From: a virus | Length of the DNA: 64,000 bases | IMG/VR virus record: IMGVR_UViG_3300025117_000601 | Coordinates: 1-64,000 of that record | Strand: one strand, 5' to 3' | Shown: positions 14,820-21,709 of the stretch, one piece after another | How the letters are laid out: each line of letters begins with the position of its first letter | How positions within the stretch are numbered: the stretch's first letter is position 1 | Made by a program: the position numbers and the translations under genes | Notes under the pieces: model-generated | The model's input: the letters and a program-made list of their open reading frames with translations, nothing else | The model's database searches: none | What the model was told of the DNA's origin: nothing

Positions 14820-15428
14820 GTGGAAACTCTATGGATTCCCCTTGCGTACATTTTATCGTTGACAATCGCTCTGTGGTTTATTATTGGGTGTCGTGGATTC
14901 TGGCTATTAAAAACCGCTATTATTGGTGTGGTAGCATATATAGGAATTTGTATTTGGATTACATTACCAACATTTGAGGGATGGTCAACTAAATCGCCAT
15001 TACCAGTTAAATTTGAGATTAAATGGGCTGATGTTAAGGAGCCAAACAAAAAAACTGGTGATAATGGCGTTATATTTGTTTGGATACAATCTTTGTGTGT
15101 TGCAGAAACTAAAACTTTTACTATTGATTCATTGAAACCGTTTTTTGTGGTATTACACCAAAGAGATCAAATAAAAGAGCCTCGTTTACATCAGTTGCCT
15201 TATTCCAGGTCGGGGCATCAACAAGCGAATGAAATCCAAAACATTATTAAGGATGGTGGAAAGTTTTTTGGTACGACCAATAAGGGCGGAACGGGGAAAG
15301 AAGGACAAAACGGTAATGGAGATGGGAGTAATAGTGGTGATGGTGGTAGTTTAAGCCAAGAGCAAGTCCCTATGTTTTATCAATTACCCCCCCCACATTT
15401 TCCTGCTAAAGATGAGCACTCAATCTGA
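14820..15428 (+). CDS. Two-pass membrane protein, third member of ExbB/ExbD-like set
   Basis: GTG start after AGGAG. Transmembrane helices at about 4-22 and 27-48, then a beta-rich extracytoplasmic part starting L-P-V-K-F-E-I-K-W-A-D-V-K-E-P, a Gly/Asn/Ser-rich linker (about 150-180) and a short Pro-rich end. Unrecognised alone, but adjacency and coupling to the channel pair suggest one complex. Its 3' end overlaps the FkbM gene. Confidence 0.65.
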   Translation: METLWIPLAYILSLTIALWFIIGCRGFWLLKTAIIGVVAYIGICIWITLPTFEGWSTKSPLPVKFEIKWADVKEPNKKTGDNGVIFVWIQSLCVAETKTFTIDSLKPFFVVLHQRDQIKEPRLHQLPYSRSGHQQANEIQNIIKDGGKFFGTTNKGGTGKEGQNGNGDGSNSGDGGSLSQEQVPMFYQLPPPHFPAKDEHSI

Positions 15429-16074
15429 CTTTATATTAGATAAATTTAATGGTCAAACTGGTTATTTTGTGGATGTTGGTGCAAGCGACGGCTTTAACGA
15501 TTCCAATACTCTAGACTTAGAGAAAAACGGTTGGAGCGGTATTTGTATTGACGGACTAGAGCGTAATTACCAATCACTGTTGCAAACTCGCTCGTGTTAT
15601 TGTGTAAACGCTGTTATTGCAGGAGAGAATAGGAAAGCCGAATTTGTCTGTCAGGGGAAATCTGGTAGTAATGGATTGGGTGGTAGTGGTCTAACCGAAT
15701 TTATGGACAAACCACACCTAGATTTTATCATTCATCATTTAGGCGGTCGTCTTACAACGGTAAAAACTAGAACACTGGAATCCGTCCTTCGGGAATACTT
15801 CGCCCCTCTCACTATAGATTTTCTGGATGTGGATGTGGAAGGTGCCGCCTGGGAGATTCTGAGAAATTTTCCGTTTACCAAGTGGCGGTTTTCGTATATT
15901 AATGTTGAGGTATCAGCAGAATTGACACCACCACTAACTTCCCTGCTAAATAGATATGGGTATGTAGAATGTGGTCGTTTTGGTCAGGACGTAATGTTTA
16001 AGTATAATAAGGTTAGCACAACCAAAAAAAGGATAAAGTGGAATATGTTCTTTGGTAAGTATATAATAAAATAA
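15412..16074 (+). CDS. FkbM-family SAM-dependent methyltransferase
   Basis: Class I SAM-binding signature G-Y-F-V-D-V-G-A-S-D-G (residues 17-27), N-T-x-x-L-E-K-N-G-W-S-G-I-C-I-D, then T-L-E-S-V-L and I-D-F-L-D-V-D-V-E-G-A, all typical of FkbM proteins that O-methylate sugars. A basic C-terminal tail follows. With the glycosyltransferases elsewhere in the window it could cap a phage-made glycan (inference). Confidence 0.85.
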   Translation: MSTQSDFILDKFNGQTGYFVDVGASDGFNDSNTLDLEKNGWSGICIDGLERNYQSLLQTRSCYCVNAVIAGENRKAEFVCQGKSGSNGLGGSGLTEFMDKPHLDFIIHHLGGRLTTVKTRTLESVLREYFAPLTIDFLDVDVEGAAWEILRNFPFTKWRFSYINVEVSAELTPPLTSLLNRYGYVECGRFGQDVMFKYNKVSTTKKRIKWNMFFGKYIIK

Positions 16075-16092
16075 ACCTTATAATTTAGTTAC

Positions 16093-16161
16093 GTCAAGTG
16101 ATGTATAGCGATGTGGCGTGGAGTATTGTATAGTGAAGTTAAGAATAACCGAAAAGGTTGT
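16093..16161 (+). repeat. GTNNN pentanucleotide array 2 with terminal hairpin
   Basis: Eleven G residues at exact 5-nt steps from 16093 to 16143, nine of them followed by T. The hairpin at 16145-16161 (ATAACC / GGTTGT, loop GAAAA) follows in register. The start codon at 16164 is two bases after the stem, and the only Shine-Dalgarno-like sequence (AAAAGG) is in the loop and 3' arm. Confidence 0.85.
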
Positions 16162-16163
16162 AT

Positions 16164-16340
16164 ATGATAAATGATTTTGTTATCCTATTTCAAGATTTAG
16201 AATCAAATATTATTGAATATGAGTGTAGTGTGTGTGGTGAAGTATTTATTGCAGATTACGCATTAGGAATAAATTTGGATATAAGTTCTGGCGATAGAGC
16301 AAGATGTCCCAATTGTGATAGTGTAGATAATTCATTTTAG
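16164..16340 (+). CDS. Small zinc-ribbon protein (58 aa)
   Basis: ATG 16164 lies two bases downstream of the array 2 hairpin; an in-frame TTG at 16158 would lie inside it. C-S-V-C-G and C-P-N-C pairs predict one zinc ribbon. Acidic overall. The stop codon TAG forms the first unit of array 3. Function unknown. Confidence 0.6.
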   Translation: MINDFVILFQDLESNIIEYECSVCGEVFIADYALGINLDISSGDRARCPNCDSVDNSF

Positions 16341-16398
16341 TGATGTAGAGCGATGTGATGCAGAGTGCTGTTGTGTTGAGAACATCTGAAAAAGATGT
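16340..16398 (+). repeat. GTNNN pentanucleotide array 3 with terminal hairpin
   Basis: Nine G residues at exact 5-nt steps (16340-16380), starting within the previous stop codon. The hairpin at 16382-16398 pairs ACATCT with AGATGT around GAAAA; the second pair is C-G, whereas other members have T-G at the same place, which supports real RNA pairing. It precedes the gene at 16446 by a 47-base leader. Confidence 0.8.
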
Positions 16399-16445
16399 AT
16401 TGTTTTTTATGTAATGCTTTTAATTTTAATTTAAGGAGTTGTATT

Positions 16446-16976
16446 ATGAAGAAAATTGTGAGTGTAACTATTAAGGGAGTTGCTCCACTTTTACTAAATC
16501 GCCCATTAACGGACGAGGAAAGTGGTGGTGGTAGCAAAAAGAAAACCGAAATCTTAGCACCAGAACAGAAAGCTAACTCCGTCAATTATTTTGATGAGGA
16601 AGTTGGTTGTTATGTCCCCAATTCAATGATTAAGGCATCACTGCGAGACGCTAGTAAGAATTTTAAGCGTGGTCGTGGTAATTATGCCAAGACCCTAAAG
16701 GCTAAGTTATTCGTGACTCCAGAAAAGATTCCTCTAAACAAACAAACTTTTGATCTAATCGACCGTCGAGCGGCTAAGCTACCAACTAACGGAGCAATGA
16801 TTACAGCTTCTCGCCCAAGATATGAAAATTGGGAGTTGAGTTTTAAGGTTGAATATGATGATACAACTATTGATGACAAAACTTTGAGGGAAATTTTTGA
16901 TGAGGCTGGTAGTTCAACATGTATCGGGAGTTATAGACCGGAGTTTGGAAGGTTTGAAGTTGTTAAGTTTGAGTAA
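16446..16976 (+). CDS. Conserved phage protein, weakly RAMP-like (176 aa)
   Basis: ATG 16446 follows AAGGAGTTGTATT; the frame continues upstream to 16395 but the leader codons look non-coding. Pattern: V-T-I-K-G-V-A-P-L-L-L-N-R-P, Y-V-P-N-S-M-I-K-A-S-L-R-D-A, then C-terminal G-S-Y-R-P-E-F-G-R-F-E-V. The last loop and the N-terminal strand recall RAMP-type RNA-binding folds, but this is only a resemblance. I recall homologues in several phages near SSB; role unknown. Confidence 0.6.
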   Translation: MKKIVSVTIKGVAPLLLNRPLTDEESGGGSKKKTEILAPEQKANSVNYFDEEVGCYVPNSMIKASLRDASKNFKRGRGNYAKTLKAKLFVTPEKIPLNKQTFDLIDRRAAKLPTNGAMITASRPRYENWELSFKVEYDDTTIDDKTLREIFDEAGSSTCIGSYRPEFGRFEVVKFE

Positions 16977-16996
16977 TATATTAATTTTACCATAAT

Positions 16997-17061
16997 GTCA
17001 AGTTAAGTTAAGTGCGGTGTAGTACAGTCTCAGTATAGTCTAGTATACCACAATATGGTGT
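16997..17061 (+). repeat. GTNNN pentanucleotide array 4 with terminal hairpin, no gene behind it
   Basis: Ten GT-containing units (16997-17043), with one 6-nt step at 17027-17033. The hairpin at 17045-17061 pairs ATACCA with TGGTGT around loop CAATA, a different stem with the same pairing pattern. Only a five-codon frame follows before array 5, so this element either lost its gene or works in tandem with array 5. The 194 bases between 16976 and 17171 hold only these two arrays. Confidence 0.8.
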
Positions 17062-17099
17062 ATGTTTTTAACAATATAAAATATTAAATAACAATAAAT

Positions 17100-17168
17100 G
17101 TACATCGAAGTCAAGTACAGTATAGTCAATTAAAGTGAAGTTTAGTCTAGAATAACCGAAAGGGTTGT
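17100..17168 (+). repeat. GTNNN pentanucleotide array 5 with terminal hairpin
   Basis: Eleven positions in exact 5-nt register from 17100 to 17150, nine carrying G. The hairpin at 17152-17168 pairs ATAACC with GGTTGT around GAAAG. GTG 17171 begins two bases after the stem, the same spacing as in array 2, and GAAAGGG serves as the ribosome site within the hairpin. Confidence 0.85.
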
Positions 17169-17170
17169 AT

Positions 17171-17566
17171 GTGTCTGATTTAATCACTCCATCAATCTTA
17201 GATATTAAAGCTGATATAGAGTATTGGTGGAAACAATTTACTATTAAGTTAGAGGTTCCGTTATCTGAATTATTCCCAGAACCAGAAAAGGGGTGGGTAA
17301 AACACATTTGGAAACATGGGTCCGCTGATTTATGCGTCTTTCATAGTAATAAGTTAATATGTATTATCGAGGCGCATGGACACCACCATTTTAGTAATAA
17401 AAAACAAATAATGAACGATAAAAGAAAAGCTAAATTATGTCAAATTAACAATATTGGATGTTTACAAGTCGCAAACAGTGTAAGAGATACAATAGCAAGG
17501 AGAAAATGGAGAAGGTTATTGGGTAAATATATATGGAACGATTGTGTGAAGTGTAGTACAGTCTAG
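17171..17566 (+). CDS. Putative nuclease-like protein (131 aa)
   Basis: GTG 17171 is placed by the hairpin ribosome site; TTG 17165 is an alternative inside the stem. The core G-S-A-D-L-C-V-F then L-I-C-I-I-E-A-H-G-H-H-H-F and N-D-K-R-K-A-K-L-C resembles the D...E-x-(Q/K) layout of small PD-(D/E)xK nucleases such as the gene at 40728, with His where Gln or Lys is expected. Enzymatic activity is uncertain. Confidence 0.5.
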   Translation: MSDLITPSILDIKADIEYWWKQFTIKLEVPLSELFPEPEKGWVKHIWKHGSADLCVFHSNKLICIIEAHGHHHFSNKKQIMNDKRKAKLCQINNIGCLQVANSVRDTIARRKWRRLLGKYIWNDCVKCSTV

Positions 17567-17619
17567 TTGTGTATAGTCGATTACTGTGCTGTGATGTGTA
17601 GAATAGCGGAAAATGCTGT
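17546..17619 (+). repeat. GTNNN pentanucleotide array 6 with terminal hairpin
   Basis: Twelve positions in 5-nt register from 17546 to 17601, eleven with G; the first units overlap the end of the upstream gene. The hairpin at 17603-17619 pairs ATAGCG with TGCTGT around GAAAA. The SSB gene follows 36 bases later with its own ribosome site. Confidence 0.8.
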
Positions 17620-17654
17620 AATTATTTTCTTACTTTTAACAATGGAGATTTCTA

Positions 17655-18041
17655 ATGGCAAGTTTTAACAAGGTTATTTTGATGGGTAATGCCACTCGTG
17701 ATGTAGAACTACGGTATATCCCAAGCGGTAAAGCCGTGGCTGACTTATCACTGGCGGTTAATAATCGTCGTAAGAGTGGTGACGAATGGGTAGAAGACGT
17801 AGTGTTTGTAGATTGTACAGTTTGGGGTCGCACTGCGGAAGTTGCTGCGGAATATGTAAAAAAGGGTAAGCCTGTTTTAGTAGAAGGCAAACTTATTCAA
17901 GATAGCTGGGAAACACCAGATGGACAGCGACGTACAAAGTTAAAGGTTGTTGTTGATTCTATGCAATTATTGGGCGGTAAGCCTCAAGATAACGAAGGCG
18001 ATACACCAGCAGTTGGTGATGACGACGATTTACCAATCTAG
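17655..18041 (+). CDS. ssb: Single-stranded DNA-binding protein
   Basis: Typical bacterial-type SSB: an OB fold starting [13 protein letters not shown] (residues 4-16), then [15 protein letters not shown] and V-E-G-K-L, and an acidic C-terminal tail D-D-D-D-L-P-I for partner binding. Full length (128 aa). Coats ssDNA during replication and recombination. It lies downstream of array 6, so its synthesis may be controlled by that element. A second SSB is at 58008. Confidence 0.93.
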   Translation: MASFNKVILMGNATRDVELRYIPSGKAVADLSLAVNNRRKSGDEWVEDVVFVDCTVWGRTAEVAAEYVKKGKPVLVEGKLIQDSWETPDGQRRTKLKVVVDSMQLLGGKPQDNEGDTPAVGDDDDLPI

Positions 18042-18055
18042 CAGGAGAATAATAA

Positions 18056-18226
18056 GTGAAGGACTTCGCTTTACTTATACTAGCGTTAATAGTTATAGTA
18101 TTGGCATTTAATGCTGGTAAACAACAATCTACCAATAAAGCCGTTATCGAGGCTATACACCAACACAACATAGCCATTTGTGATATGAATAGTTCAATAG
18201 AAATGTTGGGGGGGTTGAAAAAGTGA
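18056..18226 (+). CDS. Small single-pass membrane protein (56 aa)
   Basis: GTG 18056 follows GCAGGAG. An N-terminal transmembrane helix (residues 4-20) is followed by a polar helix. It overlaps the Dam gene by four bases (GTGA). Size and layout would suit a spanin or accessory membrane peptide, but there is no specific evidence. Confidence 0.55.
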   Translation: MKDFALLILALIVIVLAFNAGKQQSTNKAVIEAIHQHNIAICDMNSSIEMLGGLKK

Positions 18227-19017
18227 CGCTAAGGCCGGTAGTTAAAATTATGGGCGGGAAAAAACATCTTTGGAAATGGATAGTCCAAAGTTTTCCGCCC
18301 GACTACGAAAACATGGTATATGGAGAATTGTTTATTGGTGGAGGCTCTGTTTTTCTCAATAAAAAGCCTTCTGGGTTAGAATATATTAACGATATAGACG
18401 AAGGACTGATTTCAATTTGGCGAACTATTTTTTATCCAGAGTTCTTGCAACAATTACATTCACTGTCCTATAGTGAAAACACATTCAAAGCCGCCTTAAT
18501 TTATTTATTACACAAGAATAAGGGTTTAATTGAGTGGGCAGTTGCCGAATATGTAAAACGAAGGATGTCTAGGGGCGGTCTAGGTAAGACATTCGCCTGG
18601 TCCGACCGACTGAGGGGCGGCGAACCCGGCGATGTTCATGGGTGGAATACCGCATTGGCTCAATTATCGTCTATCGCAGACCGCACACAACACGCCCATA
18701 TCTCCTGCAAAAACGCTCTCGATTTAATTCACGAACTTGATAGTCCGCAAACACTTCTTTATCTTGATCCACCATACTTAAAGGAAACTAGAACAGCAAA
18801 GAACACCTACCAATATGATTTTACAAATGAAGACCATATAGAATTACTGGAAATTATAATCGGTTTTAAGGGGAAGGTTTTGATTAGTGGGTACGAGTCA
18901 AGTTTGTACGCTAAATACCTATCGGGATGGAGATTAGAGAAAAAAGAAATGCCGAATCACTCTGGACAGGGAAAGACTAAACAGAGAAGAGTGGAGTGTT
19001 TATGGTGTAATTTTTAA
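18223..19017 (+). CDS. DNA adenine N6-methyltransferase, Dam/D12 class
   Basis: Class alpha (D12) layout: N-terminal V-V-K-I-M-G-G-K-K plus E-L-F-I-G-G-G-S-V-F SAM-binding motif (about 38-47), a variable target-recognition region, then the catalytic L-Y-L-D-P-P-Y (about 185-191). Full length at 264 aa. Likely methylates adenine in phage DNA, protecting it from restriction or marking replication. Target sequence not inferable. Confidence 0.85.
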   Translation: MTLRPVVKIMGGKKHLWKWIVQSFPPDYENMVYGELFIGGGSVFLNKKPSGLEYINDIDEGLISIWRTIFYPEFLQQLHSLSYSENTFKAALIYLLHKNKGLIEWAVAEYVKRRMSRGGLGKTFAWSDRLRGGEPGDVHGWNTALAQLSSIADRTQHAHISCKNALDLIHELDSPQTLLYLDPPYLKETRTAKNTYQYDFTNEDHIELLEIIIGFKGKVLISGYESSLYAKYLSGWRLEKKEMPNHSGQGKTKQRRVECLWCNF

Positions 19018-19041
19018 TGTTGTGTAGAACGGAGTTGGGTA

Positions 19042-19296
19042 ATGTACATACAATCAATAATAGAGAAATGCGGTGTCTGCAATGTTGTATTTGACCGCTC
19101 TCATAAAACAGCCACCCCAGAGGTAGCCATTGGTTTGTGCGATAATTGTGTTGGTTCTCTTGCCGATAAATCTCTTATTGGTAGGTTTATAGCTGAAAAA
19201 GTAATTTTTACTACAGAAATTGGTGTTAACGAAGAAATCACGGTAAAGGCAACCTTAGATGGTGAAGTAATATATCAGGTGGTAGTCTATAAATAA
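19042..19296 (+). CDS. Small zinc-binding protein (84 aa)
   Basis: N-terminal C-G-V-C and C-D-N-C pairs form a predicted zinc ribbon, followed by a beta-rich C-terminus. Its stop overlaps the next start by one base. Function unknown. Confidence 0.55.
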   Translation: MYIQSIIEKCGVCNVVFDRSHKTATPEVAIGLCDNCVGSLADKSLIGRFIAEKVIFTTEIGVNEEITVKATLDGEVIYQVVVYK

Positions 19297-20387
19297 TGTC
19301 AGAAATAAAAAGTATTAATTTACGTGCCCCCATCAATGACTTGGGTTATGGTATAGTTGGGCAAAACATATTACTAGAGCTATGCAAACGCGGTGTAGAA
19401 GTCGCCTACTTTCCCATTGGGCAGCCCCGACCATCTTCTAAACTAGAAGCCGATGTAATTTCTCAATCTATCGGTCGTCAGCCCCTCTATAACTGGGAAT
19501 CTCCCTGCCTAAATATATGGCACCAGTTTAATATGGCAGAGAGTATAGGTAGGGGTATGAGATGTGGGTATCCAATTTTTGAAATCAATAAATTTACTGG
19601 GGTAGAACGTCACCAACTGGCTAGTTTAGACGTGGTGTTTGTGACAAGTAAATGGGCGAAAGAAGTGGTAGAGCAGGAGGTTAGCAATGTAAAAGTGGTG
19701 GTTGCACCATTAGGCGTAGATACCTCGATCTTTTATCCACAAAAGATATCTCCGAATAAAAAAACAGTATTTTTGAATATAGGAAAATGGTCTATAAATA
19801 AAGGACATGACATATTAATAGATATATTTAATGAAGCATTTCCTAATGGCGAAGCTGTCTGTTTATGGATGATGAACGATAATCCCTTCTTAACCGAACA
19901 AGAAACCGCAGAATGGCAGTCTTTATATAAAAATAAGTTGGGAGATAAGGTTGAGTTTTTACCACGGGTGAGAACACAAGCGGAAGTCGCCAATGTGATG
20001 AATTCGGTAGATTGCGGCATATTCCCAAGTCGAGCGGAAGGGGCAAATCTCGAAATTATCGAAATGATGGCTTGTGGAAAGCATGTAATAGCCACCAACT
20101 ATAGTGGACATACCGAGTTTTGTACATTTGATAACTCCCTGCTAATACAAGTTGATAAGTTGGAAGAGGCTTACGATGGAAAATGGTTTTTGGGTTGTGG
20201 AATCGCTAATGTGGGCGAATGGGCGTATTTGGGTGATAGTCAGGTTGAACAAGCTGTGTGCCACCTACGCACTATCCATCAACAGAAATTGGCAGGAAGG
20301 TTAGGTATAAATAAAGAGGGAGTGGAAACTGCTAAGAAGTTTTCTTGGTCAAACTGTGTAGATAATATCGTTAATAATATTAATTAG
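19296..20387 (+). CDS. Glycosyltransferase, GT4-like (GT-B fold)
   Basis: Retaining GT-B glycosyltransferase pattern: N-terminal G-Y-G-I-V-G-Q-N near residue 15, P-L-G-V-D-T-S-I-F-Y-P (about 140-150), N-I-G-K-W-S-I-N-K-G-H-D, and the donor-binding P-S-R-A-E-G-A-N-L-E-I-I-E-M-M-A-C-G (about 245-262). 363 aa, full length. No signal peptide, so cytoplasmic. Acceptor unknown: modified phage DNA, virion protein or host surface glycan are all possible. Confidence 0.82.
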   Translation: MSEIKSINLRAPINDLGYGIVGQNILLELCKRGVEVAYFPIGQPRPSSKLEADVISQSIGRQPLYNWESPCLNIWHQFNMAESIGRGMRCGYPIFEINKFTGVERHQLASLDVVFVTSKWAKEVVEQEVSNVKVVVAPLGVDTSIFYPQKISPNKKTVFLNIGKWSINKGHDILIDIFNEAFPNGEAVCLWMMNDNPFLTEQETAEWQSLYKNKLGDKVEFLPRVRTQAEVANVMNSVDCGIFPSRAEGANLEIIEMMACGKHVIATNYSGHTEFCTFDNSLLIQVDKLEEAYDGKWFLGCGIANVGEWAYLGDSQVEQAVCHLRTIHQQKLAGRLGINKEGVETAKKFSWSNCVDNIVNNIN

Positions 20388-20397
20388 GGAGGTTGTT

Positions 20398-21036
20398 ATG
20401 GTCGAACGAAAATTTGGACGATTTTATGTAGAAGATAATCGAGATAAGAAGTTTAGAATTCAAAAGGTGGCACCCATACGAACAAGCCGAACATATAGTA
20501 GTCGGTGGTTTGGAGATCAAAAAAATACCAGCGAATGCGTTGGGTATAGTTTATCCCACCTTTTAGAATGTTCTCCATATAAACAGTGGCTTAATCCTAG
20601 CGGTATTTATGATTTCGCTCAACTAATAGACGAGTGGGATGGCGAGTACGATGGTACTAGTGTACGGGCTGGCCTAAAAGTATTACAAAAGTTAGGTTTT
20701 ATTAAAGAATACCGTTGGGGTAAGACATTGAATGACGCCGTAAATAGCGTATTAGAGGTTGGTCCAATTATTATTGGGGTCAACTGGTATGTAGACATGA
20801 TGGAAACCGATGGTAAAGGGTTTATTCATGTCGGTGGAGAAAATTTGGGCGGACACGCAATTTTAGTGGATGGCGTATATGTCAAAACCGAGAAGTTTAG
20901 GTTGAAGAACAGTTGGAGCGACGAATGGGGTAAGGAAGGGCGTTGCTATCTGTCATTTAAGGATTTCTCCAGATTGATGAAAGAGGAGGGTGAAATTGGA
21001 TTGGTTATTGAACAAACGGCTAAACCAACATACTAA
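20398..21036 (+). CDS. Papain-like (C1) cysteine protease
   Basis: Catalytic triad visible: D-Q-K-N-T-S-E-C with Cys47, G-G-H-A-I-L-V-D-G with His153, and K-N-S-W-S-D-E-W-G with Asn171 in the NSWG-type motif. At 212 aa it is essentially the mature catalytic domain; it lacks a signal peptide and a long propeptide, so it is likely cytoplasmic or virion-packaged. Strong ribosome site (GGGAGG). Substrate unknown. C1 proteases are rare in phages. Confidence 0.82.
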   Translation: MVERKFGRFYVEDNRDKKFRIQKVAPIRTSRTYSSRWFGDQKNTSECVGYSLSHLLECSPYKQWLNPSGIYDFAQLIDEWDGEYDGTSVRAGLKVLQKLGFIKEYRWGKTLNDAVNSVLEVGPIIIGVNWYVDMMETDGKGFIHVGGENLGGHAILVDGVYVKTEKFRLKNSWSDEWGKEGRCYLSFKDFSRLMKEEGEIGLVIEQTAKPTY

Positions 21037-21060
21037 CAAATAAACATAGGGAGCATTTAC

Positions 21061-21579
21061 ATGTTAACTAGACGACAATTTTTACCAGCACTAGCATCAC
21101 CGTTCTGTTTTTATCCCGCCCCATCACACCAATCACAATTAAGGGGAAGTGTATTATCTGATATTGATGCACCGTCTAAGAAAATAAAGTTTCCTGGAAT
21201 TAATAATATCTATTGTGTAACTACCGATAGTCAATATTCGTACTTAATAAAAAAAGACGGCGAAGAAATGATGATTGTATCATACGGCGAATATAAAGGT
21301 AAAATGCCAGATAGAGAAAGCGATATTTTGAAACTAACGCAATGTTCGCATAGGTGTTATCCGTTAGAAATGTGCGACCTATGGTTATTCCACATCATAC
21401 ATAATGACGCTATTAAATGTGGAATTATGAGTTTACCAACTAGTTTTAATGCTACACTAAAAGTACATGATTTTTTCGTAAACGCAAAGGTTGCTACAGA
21501 TGCGGATATTAAAAACTTTATCAACTATCAAATGTGTGGTAATATTATTATGAAGGAGGGGCGGCGTGAGCAAAGGTAG
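21061..21579 (+). CDS. Secreted hypothetical protein with Tat-like signal
   Basis: The N-terminus T-R-R-Q-F-L-P-A-L-A-S matches the twin-arginine pattern, with a short hydrophobic stretch and cleavage possible near A-P-S. Mature part of about 145 residues with several cysteines (T-Q-C-S-H-R-C and others), which would suit folding before export. No domain recognised. Its 3' end overlaps the next small gene. Confidence 0.6.
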   Translation: MLTRRQFLPALASPFCFYPAPSHQSQLRGSVLSDIDAPSKKIKFPGINNIYCVTTDSQYSYLIKKDGEEMMIVSYGEYKGKMPDRESDILKLTQCSHRCYPLEMCDLWLFHIIHNDAIKCGIMSLPTSFNATLKVHDFFVNAKVATDADIKNFINYQMCGNIIMKEGRREQR

Positions 21580-21709
21580 TAATCGTCGTCCAGAAAAAAT
21601 TTCGGGTTCTTATCGACGTAACTGGACAAAAATCTTTCGTAAACAATGTAAATGCAATGGAAATGGTAACTGTAAAAGTTGTGGAGCGGGCAAATGCCAA
21701 AACCATTAA
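21566..21709 (+). CDS. Small Cys-rich basic protein (47 aa)
   Basis: GTG 21566 has a strong AAGGAGGGG upstream. A basic N-terminal half is followed by a C-terminal cluster C-K-C, C-K-S-C and C with Gly/Asn spacers, a probable zinc knuckle. It overlaps both neighbours. Function unknown. Confidence 0.5.
   Translation: MSKGSNRRPEKISGSYRRNWTKIFRKQCKCNGNGNCKSCGAGKCQNH

Noticed and set aside
16395-16445. Upstream extension of the 16446 gene
   Set aside because: The leader codons are low-complexity and a strong AAGGAG sits right before ATG 16446.
19019-19048. GTNNN-like run before the 19042 gene
   Set aside because: Five of six units fit GTNNN, but it is short, overlaps the start codon and has no terminal hairpin. 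May be a degenerate relic.
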